Origin: Prevotellaceae bacterium UBA7017
Lineage (GTDB): Bacteria > Bacteroidota > Bacteroidia > Bacteroidales > Bacteroidaceae
Assembly: GCA_002449535.1 (NCBI GenBank)
Contig: DJWZ01000101.1
Span: forward strand, 19,981 to 28,677
Direction of reading: 5' to 3'
Length of the DNA: 8,697 bases
The position numbers were made by a program, and so were the translations under genes. This document shows positions 1 to 5,887 of this stretch, piece after piece; the first letter of the stretch is position 1; the number at the start of each line of letters is the position of its first letter. The notes beneath the pieces are model-generated. The model saw nothing but the letters and a program-made list of their open reading frames with translations, did no database searches and was not told the origin of the DNA.

Positions 1-655
1 TGAGGTTTACGATGTCATCACTTTTGCCTATTGCAGATTGTTGTTGTGCTGCCAATAACTCGCTCACCATCTCAGGGTGTGCTTTCAACATGATGCTTTT
101 ATCATCGCTCTCTACTTGTCTGATGTCTGTTATAAAGTCAGGCACCTCTGTTTCCTTTGTCAGTATCAGCACTATCTTTAGTCCTTGTTCGTGTGCCATG
201 TCTGCCAACACACCCTTCAGTTGTTCGCGTGTCTCGCTATCCAAACCTATAAAAGGATTGTCGATGATAAGCGTCTTCGGACGTCCCATGAGAGCCCTGC
301 AAAGAACAAATTTCCTCAGTTCGCCTGATGACAGCAGTATGATATATTTGTCCAGCAGATAGTGCAGGTTAAAGATGTCGTAAAGATGTTCCTTAAATGC
401 TTTCCCATCTTCTGTTCCGCTGTTGCCTGCTTTGTAGGCTTTCTCCAAAAGTTGCTCCACGGTGGGTGTCTCAGGGTCTATCTCCATCTGGTTCCATCTC
501 TGCTGTAGGTAGTATGTTCGGTCATTATCACCACCATAGGTGTCACGAAAAGTGATATACCTGACATATCGAGAGGGATTCTCACGAAGATATTTTTCCA
601 CCAGCTGCGTCTTTCCGCTGGCATTCAGTCCTACTATTGCTATATGTTGTTCCAT
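1..655 (-). CDS. ABC-type ATPase domain protein, ModF-like, 3' end outside window
   Basis: The frame opens with ATG at 655-653 and stays open for 218 codons to the left edge, so the C-terminus is missing. A Walker A loop (GLNASGKT, residues 9-16) lies almost at the N-terminus. The ABC signature LSSGELRK is at 108-115 and the Walker B region TLIIDNPFIGLD at 128-139. There are no membrane segments. The NPFIGLD stretch and the later LTKETEVPDF (165-174) resemble the ModF/PhrA group of soluble proteins with two tandem ABC domains; a second domain would then lie beyond the edge. The usual catalytic Glu after the Walker B Asp is Asn133, and the switch His position appears to be Lys167, so this ATP site may bind without hydrolysing. 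It lies 43 bases downstream of ruvC on the same strand and is probably its operon partner. The ABC class is certain; substrate and role are unknown. Confidence 0.85.
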   Translation of the reverse strand, partial: MEQHIAIVGLNASGKTQLVEKYLRENPSRYVRYITFRDTYGGDNDRTYYLQQRWNQMEIDPETPTVEQLLEKAYKAGNSGTEDGKAFKEHLYDIFNLHYLLDKYIILLSSGELRKFVLCRALMGRPKTLIIDNPFIGLDSETREQLKGVLADMAHEQGLKIVLILTKETEVPDFITDIRQVESDDKSIMLKAHPEMVSELLAAQQQSAIGKSDDIVNL

Positions 656-661
656 CAAATT

Positions 662-693
662 GGTTCTAAGTTTCAAGTTTCAGGCTTCAGGTT
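662..693. repeat. Heptamer repeat array in the ruvC-ATPase spacer
   Basis: Four full seven-base units sit at 666-693 on the plus strand: CTAAGTT, TCAAGTT, TCAGGCT and TCAGGTT, with a partial unit GGTT before them. They fill most of the 43-base gap between ruvC and the ATPase start. Read on the coding strand the consensus is AACYTGA. The array occupies the place where a ribosome binding site for the ATPase would be. The core TTTCAGGCTTCAGG (678-691) recurs in the same orientation at 8189-8202, which marks it as a dispersed repeat type. Confidence 0.6.
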
Positions 694-698
694 TGTGG

Positions 699-1265
699 TT
701 AACCACCCTGCACCCTGTCTTTATTCTTTGTTGCAAAATCCTTCCACGAGCTGTATTTCTTTCCTCCTGATATTGGGGCATTGGTTTGCATGAAGTGACA
801 ATATGCTGCTGCTAAGGCATCTGTGGCATCCATGAATTTCGGCATTTCGTCTTTGCTAATTTTTAGTATGCGTTGCAACATTCCTGCTACCTGTTCCTTT
901 GAGGCACTCCCAACACCAGTCAGCGCCATCTTTATCTTCAGTGGCGCATATTCGTGAATTGGTACACTATGATGTATGGCAGCTGCTATGGCAACTCCCT
1001 GTGCCCTGCCCAGTTTCAGCATGGATTGTACATTTTTTCCAAAAAAAGGTGCTTCGATGGCAAGTTCGTCTGGTAAATATTCATCAATGATGCCTGTCAC
1101 TCGCTCGAAGATATGCCCCAGCTTCAGGTATGTGTCACTTTCTTTTCTCATATCAATGACACCCATCGCCATCATCTCGGCTTGCTGTCCATGACATTTT
1201 ATGACACCATATCCCATCACATTCGTGCCAGGGTCAATGCCCATTATGATGCGTTCCCCCTTCAC
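699..1265 (-). CDS. ruvC: RuvC, crossover junction endodeoxyribonuclease
   Basis: RuvC is the endonuclease that cuts Holliday junctions symmetrically, working with the RuvAB branch-migration motor in recombination and repair. The 188-residue length is normal. The RNase H-like fold shows its acidic residues in order: Asp11 in GIDPGT, Glu71 in AIEAPFFGKN, and Asp146 and Asp149 in MDATDALAAAYCH. The chosen start is GTG at 1265-1263, which overlaps the TGA of the upstream hydrolase gene as GTGA. It gives the leader MKGERIIMGIDPGT, typical of Bacteroidales RuvC as I remember them. An internal ATG (codon 8, 1244-1242) is a weaker alternative that would leave almost nothing before the first strand. 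The stop TAA lies in a small palindrome. The overlap indicates translational coupling with the hydrolase gene. ruvA and ruvB are not in the window. Confidence 0.96.
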   Translation of the reverse strand: MKGERIIMGIDPGTNVMGYGVIKCHGQQAEMMAMGVIDMRKESDTYLKLGHIFERVTGIIDEYLPDELAIEAPFFGKNVQSMLKLGRAQGVAIAAAIHHSVPIHEYAPLKIKMALTGVGSASKEQVAGMLQRILKISKDEMPKFMDATDALAAAYCHFMQTNAPISGGKKYSSWKDFATKNKDRVQGG

Positions 1266-1900
1266 CTGTCGAGATATGGATTTGAAGCTCCCTCCAATGC
1301 CATTGTTGTAAAATATCCATGTCCTGGATATATTTTTGTTTCGTCAGGTAACTGCTCCAGCAATCTCAGTGAATTTATCATCTGGAACATTGAACCTCCA
1401 GGAAGATCTGTGCGTCCTATGCTCCCCCTGAAGAGAGTGTCACCAGTAAAAGCTATATTCTCCTCCTTGCAGTAATATACCACACTACCCTTGGAGTGTC
1501 CTGGAGTATGTATTACTTTGAAGGTTGTGTTGCCGAATGTTACAGTGTCGCCATCGTTGACACAGCGTCCTATGATGGGCAGGTCGTAATCTACACGATA
1601 CCCCATGTCTGCAGAATCTTTGCGGAAGTTCTTATATAATTCAGCGTCCCTTTCGCAGATGGTAGGTTGAAGACCGTAGGTTTCATATAACCATTTGCCT
1701 CCCATCACATGATCGAAGTGTCCATGCGTCAATACATACAATACAGGCTTCAGTCCCTCTTCAGAAATATAGTCGCTGATAGCTTTCTGCTCCATGACAG
1801 AAGCAGCTCCGCAGTCCACTATCATACATTCTTTTGTCTCATCGCTGACGATGTAGCAATTCTCGTCAAGCATATTACATGGTATAATTTTTATTTCCAT
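1262..1900 (-). CDS. MBL-fold metallo-hydrolase, glyoxalase II-like
   Basis: A 212-residue soluble hydrolase of the metallo-beta-lactamase fold. The metal ligands are all visible: THGHFDH (His59, His61, Asp63, His64), His135 in HTPGHSKGS, Asp154 in TGDTLFRGSIGRTD, and His194 in YPGHG. This is the complete two-metal set of the glyoxalase II / YcbL group. The N-terminal DENCYIV and the FRGSIGRTDLPGG stretch also fit that group. The C-terminal substrate-binding domain of true hydroxyacylglutathione hydrolases is absent at this length, so the short YcbL-like class is more likely and the natural thioester substrate is unknown. There is no signal peptide, so it should be cytoplasmic. It starts 3 bases after the rsmG stop and its TGA overlaps the GTG of ruvC. 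The link with rsmG and ruvC looks like shared transcription rather than shared function. Confidence 0.92.
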   Translation of the reverse strand: MEIKIIPCNMLDENCYIVSDETKECMIVDCGAASVMEQKAISDYISEEGLKPVLYVLTHGHFDHVMGGKWLYETYGLQPTICERDAELYKNFRKDSADMGYRVDYDLPIIGRCVNDGDTVTFGNTTFKVIHTPGHSKGSVVYYCKEENIAFTGDTLFRGSIGRTDLPGGSMFQMINSLRLLEQLPDETKIYPGHGYFTTMALEGASNPYLDR

Positions 1901-1903
1901 ATT

Positions 1904-2524
1904 TTAATTCGGCAAATATAATACATACTTCTCCTTGAACCATTCTTCGTCAAAGTAACTTGTCAGTTCTGTTTGGTCGATGATATTTCTGAATGGATGT
2001 GTCTCGCTTTGCAATTCTCCGCCTTTCAGTGTTATGATGCCGTTAGGAAAAGCATTGTTAGATTTCTTTGAGATGTTCTTCTTGACAATCTTCACCAAGT
2101 CGGGTAGGGGCATCACAGCTCTCGATACGATGAAGTCATACAGCCCCTTTTCTTCTTCGCCTCTGCGTTGCTCAGCTATCACATTCTTCAGTCCTATGGC
2201 GTTTGCCACCTCTTGGCATACCCTTATCTTCTTTGCTGTGCCGTCGATGAGCTTGAAACGACATTCTGGAAACATAATGGCAAGAGGAATACCAGGGAAA
2301 CCACCTCCGCATCCGAAATCCAAGATTTTCGTATTTGGCTTAAAGCGTATTAGTTTTGCTATTGCCAGAGAGTGTAGCACATGGTGCAGATACAGGTTGT
2401 CAATGTCTTTTCTCGATATGACATTTATCTTGCTGTTCCAATCCTGATACAGTGCTTCCAATGCCTGAAACTGCTCCAATTGTTTTGCAGTCAATTCGGG
2501 AAAATATTTCTGTATTACTTTCAT
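1904..2524 (-). CDS. rsmG: RsmG, 16S rRNA (guanine-527-N7)-methyltransferase
   Basis: RsmG (formerly GidB) uses S-adenosylmethionine to methylate N7 of G527 in 16S rRNA; in several bacteria its loss gives low-level streptomycin resistance. The 206 residues are a normal length. The N-terminal part shows the family stretch around RKDIDNLYLHHVLHSL (38-53). The Rossmann SAM motif is ILDFGCGGGFPGIPLA (67-82), Asp94 in LIDGTAKK is the likely acidic ligand of the SAM ribose, and the SRA motif at 134-136 follows the fourth strand. ATG at 2524-2522 is the only sensible start, with a predicted leader of roughly 15 bases from the promoter at 2545-2576. It is the first gene of the operon with the hydrolase, ruvC and the ATPase. 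The gidA/mnmG neighbour seen in other phyla is absent here. Confidence 0.95.
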   Translation of the reverse strand: MKVIQKYFPELTAKQLEQFQALEALYQDWNSKINVISRKDIDNLYLHHVLHSLAIAKLIRFKPNTKILDFGCGGGFPGIPLAIMFPECRFKLIDGTAKKIRVCQEVANAIGLKNVIAEQRRGEEEKGLYDFIVSRAVMPLPDLVKIVKKNISKKSNNAFPNGIITLKGGELQSETHPFRNIIDQTELTSYFDEEWFKEKYVLYLPN

Positions 2525-2544
2525 CGTATATAATTTTCAGGCGC

Positions 2545-2576
2545 CAAAGGTACGAAAATTTCGCGGAAGACACAAG
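2545..2576 (-). promoter_or_regulatory. Predicted promoter of the rsmG operon
   Basis: On the minus strand TACCTTTG (2552-2545) matches the Bacteroidales -7 element TAnnTTTG exactly. Twenty bases upstream CTTG (2576-2573) matches three of four bases of the -33 element TTTG. Transcription would start about 15 bases before the rsmG ATG. It is divergent from the protease promoter; the two -33 elements are about 25 bases apart. Confidence 0.55.
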
Positions 2577-2601
2577 AAAACGTAATTTTTTAAGGTAAAT
2601 T

Positions 2602-2633
2602 TTTGGTTTTATTATATAAATGTATTATATTTG
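2602..2633 (+). promoter_or_regulatory. Predicted promoter of the C10 protease gene
   Basis: TTTG (2602-2605), a 20-base spacer, and TATATTTG (2626-2633) match both elements of the Bacteroidales sigma-ABfr consensus. The start point would fall near 2640, leaving an A-rich leader of about 27 bases before the ATG at 2667. This also argues against an upstream TTG start at 2631, which would lie inside the promoter. Confidence 0.62.
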
Positions 2634-2666
2634 CAAGCGAAAATATATCTAAACAATAAAAATACA

Positions 2667-5600
2667 ATGAAAAGTCTTTTAGCTGTCGTCACTTTTATTG
2701 CATTTAGTGTGTCATTATTTGCTGCTCCAATTTCTGAAGGTGTAGCACGTGAAAAAGCCGCTCGTTTTATGTCATCCAAAAAGGGCAAGTCATCGCAGGC
2801 AAGGTCTATGATTCGCAAGAGTTTTGGCTCTTCAAGTGTTTCCCTGACTGCTGTAGAAAGTAATGAGGCTTACTATGTCTTCAACGTTGATTCCCTTAAT
2901 GGCTATGTCATTGTCAGTGGTGATGACAGAATGCCAGATGTGTTGGGCTATTCCTACAGCGGTTCCTACAATTCTGATGAGATTCCTGACAATATGAAGG
3001 CTTGGCTGCAGGGCTACGCAGATGAGTATCAGTACCTCCAGAGCCACAGCGATGCAAAGGTTGCGTCCTTGACATCTGTAAAAGGAGAAGCTATTCTGCC
3101 TATGATTCCTACTCATTGGGGACAGGATTATCCATATAATGCTATGTGTCCTAAAATAGGTGATGAACGAACTGTCACTGGATGTGTCGCAACAGCAATG
3201 TCGCAGATAATGTATTATCACCAGTGGCCTAAGCAGACAAGTAAAAAGATACCTGCTTATACCACTAATACTGGTATTAAGATGTCTGCCATAGATGTCA
3301 ATACTGCTATCGATTGGGATAATATGTCTGATATGAGTCAGGCTGTGGCAAACCTAATGTTTGTGACTGGATGCTCTGTAAAAATGAATTATGGACTTAA
3401 TTTCAGTGGTGGTAGTAGCGCCCCTGTTGCTTATGTTCCCAGTGCTTTGCAAGATTATTTTGATTACAAAAATACAATATCCTACCTACAGCGAGATAAA
3501 TATATTGGTACTCAAGATTCTTGGAATCAGCAGGTATATGATGAACTGAGGAATAACAGACCTGTTATCTATGGTGGTCAAAGTTCTATGGGAGGACATG
3601 CGTTTATTATTGATGGATATGATACAGATGATCGTTTCCATGTCAACTGGGGATGGGGACATAGTGACGGATACTTCCTGCTAACTTCCCTTGATGGATA
3701 TAATACCAGTCAGGAGATGGTCATTGGAATGGAAGGCAAAGGCTCTCCAGAGCATAAATATGCCTACGCATTCCTTGATGAGGATAAAGTCCTCACCTTC
3801 TGCTATGACAACGAACGTGAGACAAGAACAGGCACAATATTCGAAGTGAATTCTTTCGACTGGAGAAATGAAGACTATCGTGACCAGATAACAGCGGTGA
3901 AGTTTGAAGACTCTTTTGCTGACTATCCCTTCATGACAACTATGCGTATGATGTTTTCAAACATGTCAAATCTCACAACTGTTGAAGGCATCACAAATCT
4001 TAATACCCAGAATGTCACGGATATGTATGCTTTGTTTGCAGGCTGTGGAAAACTCGAATCTCTCGATTTGAGCAATTTCAATACCCAGAATGTGACAGAT
4101 ATGTTGCAGATGTTCGCGAACTGTTCAAGCCTCACATCTCTAAATGTCAGTTCCTTTGATACTAAGAATATCACAAAAATGGATTATATGTTCTCTGCTT
4201 GCCAAAGGCTCACCTCTCTTGATGTAAGCAACTTCAATACCCGGAATGTGACAAGTATGAGCAGAATGTTCTATGCTTGCCAAAAACTTGATACTCTCAA
4301 CCTCAGCAGCTTTGACACTCGAAATGTCACGAATATGGCGGGCATGTTCTATGCCTGTCAGGGGTTCTCCTCTCTTGACCTCAGCAGTTTCGATACCAAG
4401 AATGTCATAAATATGGCATATATGTTTACTGGCTGTCAAAATGTTGAGAAGATTTATGTAGATGAAGGATGGACTACCGAAAATGTTCAGACGAGCAATT
4501 ATATGTTCAATGGCTGCTGGAAACTTGTCGGTCAGGATGGTACTGAGTATGAATATGGTAAGGAAGATGCGACCTATGCACATTATAAGGAAGATGGTTA
4601 CCTCTCATGCTTGCCAAAGGCTTATGCCGTACTTGAAGATGATACTCTCACTTTCTATTATGATATCCTGAAGCCTGAACGTACAGGCACTGTTTTCAGT
4701 ATGGACAAGTTTGAGTGGACAGGAGAAACATACAGAAATGCTATAACCACAATCTCTTTCGATGCCGCATTCAAGGACTATTATGGCCTCACGAGCACTG
4801 CAACAATGTTCTCCAGAATGGAAAACCTCATCACAATCGACGGACTCGACTATCTTAGCACTGACAGTGTGACGGATATGAGCGCTATGTTCTCTGGTTG
4901 CCAGAGTCTTACCTCTCTTGACCTGAGTAATTTCAATACGGAGAAAGTTACAGATATGTCGTGGATGTTTGGCATTTGCCAGAGTCTCGACTCTCTCACC
5001 CTGGGTAGCTTTGATACCGGCAATGTTACAAAGATGAATGCTATGTTCAGCGGCTGCGAGAATCTTGATACGCTCTACATTGGCAGTTTCAATACAGAAA
5101 ATGTAATAAAAATGAACGGTATGTTTACAGGTTGTAAGAAACTGACTGCACTTAATTTCAACAATTTCGATACCCGTAAGGTGGAGGATATGAATACTAT
5201 GTTCTCCGACTGTCAGGGTCTTACGTCTCTCGACCTTACTACGTTCAATACTGAGAATGTAACAAAGATGTCTGGCATGTTCAGCGGCTGCGAGAACCTC
5301 ACGTCAATATCTTATGACCCCGATATGTTCGCCACCGATAATGTGACAGATATGAGTTCTATGTTCAGCGGTTGTCAGAAACTCGACACTATCGATGTCA
5401 GCAAGTTTAATACTGAGAATGTGACAAAGATGAGTTCTATGTTCAGCGAGTGCCAAGCTCTCACGACTATCTATGTTGGTGACAACTGGAATACTGAGAA
5501 TGTTGAGAAAAGTGAAGATATGTTCCACAACTGCTTAGCTCTTGTCGGTCAAGATGGTACTACCTACGACGAGGAGAGTACTGACAAGACCAAAGCCCAC

Positions 5601-5831
5601 TATGATGAAGGCGGTTACCTCACCTATAAGCCTCTATTCCTGCGTGGCGATGCTAACGGCGATGGTGAGATAGGAATGCCAGATGTAATGTTTATCGTTA
5701 ACTATATCCTTGGTACTCCTGCTGAAAGCTTCAATATAAAGGCTGCTGATGCCAACCTTGACGGCGAGGTGGGTATGCCGGATGTTATGTACATAGTGAA
5801 CTACATCCTGAACGGAAAGTTCCCGGAATAG
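2667..5831 (+). CDS. Secreted C10 cysteine protease with BspA-like repeats and dockerin-like C-terminus
   Basis: A 1054-residue multidomain secreted protein. Residues 1-20 are a signal peptide (cleavage near SLFAA). Residues 21 to about 140 resemble the Spi/I69 inhibitor-like propeptide of streptopain relatives. The C10 papain-like domain (about 145-360) has Gln153 (WGQDYPYN), catalytic Cys173 (TGCVATAMSQ), His311 (GGHAFIIDGY) and the NWGWGHSDGYF stretch with Asn327 and Trp328, so it looks active. Two modules of 26-residue DUF285/BspA-type leucine-rich repeats follow (366-646 and 652-985), then a dockerin-like domain (about 992-1054). The ATG at 2667 is chosen because it begins a proper signal peptide; an upstream TTG would add 12 residues and fall inside the promoter. 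Proteolysis outside the cytoplasm, with binding through the repeats and tail, is the likely role; substrate and location are unknown. The next gene starts 56 bases downstream without a clear terminator between. Confidence 0.93.
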   Translation: MKSLLAVVTFIAFSVSLFAAPISEGVAREKAARFMSSKKGKSSQARSMIRKSFGSSSVSLTAVESNEAYYVFNVDSLNGYVIVSGDDRMPDVLGYSYSGSYNSDEIPDNMKAWLQGYADEYQYLQSHSDAKVASLTSVKGEAILPMIPTHWGQDYPYNAMCPKIGDERTVTGCVATAMSQIMYYHQWPKQTSKKIPAYTTNTGIKMSAIDVNTAIDWDNMSDMSQAVANLMFVTGCSVKMNYGLNFSGGSSAPVAYVPSALQDYFDYKNTISYLQRDKYIGTQDSWNQQVYDELRNNRPVIYGGQSSMGGHAFIIDGYDTDDRFHVNWGWGHSDGYFLLTSLDGYNTSQEMVIGMEGKGSPEHKYAYAFLDEDKVLTFCYDNERETRTGTIFEVNSFDWRNEDYRDQITAVKFEDSFADYPFMTTMRMMFSNMSNLTTVEGITNLNTQNVTDMYALFAGCGKLESLDLSNFNTQNVTDMLQMFANCSSLTSLNVSSFDTKNITKMDYMFSACQRLTSLDVSNFNTRNVTSMSRMFYACQKLDTLNLSSFDTRNVTNMAGMFYACQGFSSLDLSSFDTKNVINMAYMFTGCQNVEKIYVDEGWTTENVQTSNYMFNGCWKLVGQDGTEYEYGKEDATYAHYKEDGYLSCLPKAYAVLEDDTLTFYYDILKPERTGTVFSMDKFEWTGETYRNAITTISFDAAFKDYYGLTSTATMFSRMENLITIDGLDYLSTDSVTDMSAMFSGCQSLTSLDLSNFNTEKVTDMSWMFGICQSLDSLTLGSFDTGNVTKMNAMFSGCENLDTLYIGSFNTENVIKMNGMFTGCKKLTALNFNNFDTRKVEDMNTMFSDCQGLTSLDLTTFNTENVTKMSGMFSGCENLTSISYDPDMFATDNVTDMSSMFSGCQKLDTIDVSKFNTENVTKMSSMFSECQALTTIYVGDNWNTENVEKSEDMFHNCLALVGQDGTTYDEESTDKTKAHYDEGGYLTYKPLFLRGDANGDGEIGMPDVMFIVNYILGTPAESFNIKAADANLDGEVGMPDVMYIVNYILNGKFPE
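3762..4604 (+). repeat. Repeat module A: seven 26-residue BspA-like repeats
   Basis: This segment encodes residues 366-646 of the protease. It has a header of about 80 residues (AYAFLDEDKVLTF onward), seven repeats, and a tail with LVGQDGTEY and GYL. The NVT-M motif falls at residues 449, 475, 501, 527, 553, 579 and 606, so the period is 26 residues (78 bases) and only the last step is 27. The consensus is LxSLDLSxFxTxNVTxMxxMFxxC. This matches the 26-residue bacterial surface repeat family (TIGR02167/DUF285), a BspA-type leucine-rich repeat often involved in binding. Confidence 0.88.
4620..5621 (+). repeat. Repeat module B: nine 26-residue BspA-like repeats, duplicate of module A
   Basis: This segment encodes residues 652-985 and repeats the layout of module A: a header starting AYAVLEDDTLTF, nine repeats, and a tail with LVGQDGTTY and GYL. 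The repeat positions are 734, 760, 786, 812, 838, 864, 892, 918 and 945. All steps are 26 except 864-892 (28, at the odd stretch SYDPDMFATDN) and the last (27). Module B has two more units than A, consistent with duplication of the whole module followed by gain or loss of single repeats. Confidence 0.88.
5640..5828 (+). other. Dockerin-like calcium-binding domain at the protease C-terminus
   Basis: Residues 992-1054 hold two EF-hand-like loops of the dockerin type I kind. Loop 1 is DANGDGEIGMPD (995-1006) and loop 2 is DANLDGEVGMPD (1028-1039), with Asp, Asn, Asp and a final Asp at positions 1, 3, 5 and 12. Each is followed by a helix reading VMxIVNYIL. Dockerins bind cohesins in clostridial cellulosomes; in Bacteroidota the partner of such tails is generally not known. 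A near-identical tail closes the gene at the right edge of the window. Confidence 0.85.
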
Positions 5832-5841
5832 AAAAAGATAA

Positions 5842-5873
5842 TTTGAAGTTTGATATATAAAGTTCTAGCTTAA
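5842..5873 (+). promoter_or_regulatory. Possible weak promoter before the GH51 gene
   Basis: TTTG (5842-5845), 20 bases, and TAGCTTAA (5866-5873) keep the right spacing, but the second element lacks the final TG of TAnnTTTG. The 56-base gap (5832-5887) is A/T rich and shows no GC-rich hairpin, so co-transcription with the protease gene is equally possible. Confidence 0.25.
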
Positions 5874-5887
5874 TTATAAAAATTATT

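Noticed and set aside
696..705. Perfect palindrome TGGTTAACCA over the ruvC stop codon
   Set aside because: Ten bases is too short to claim an operator, and most of it is set by the last codons of ruvC.
2631..2666. An upstream TTG start for the protease, adding 12 residues
   Set aside because: It lies inside the predicted -7 promoter element, and the ATG at 2667 begins a standard signal peptide.
4140..4583. Minus-strand open frame with repeated peptides opposite the BspA-like repeats
   Set aside because: The repetition is only the mirror of the 78-base period on the other strand; there is no start signal or family match.
4011..5530. Regular repetition that could suggest a CRISPR array
   Set aside because: The period is 78 bases with degenerate units in one open frame, encoding protein repeats; there are no identical repeats with unrelated spacers.
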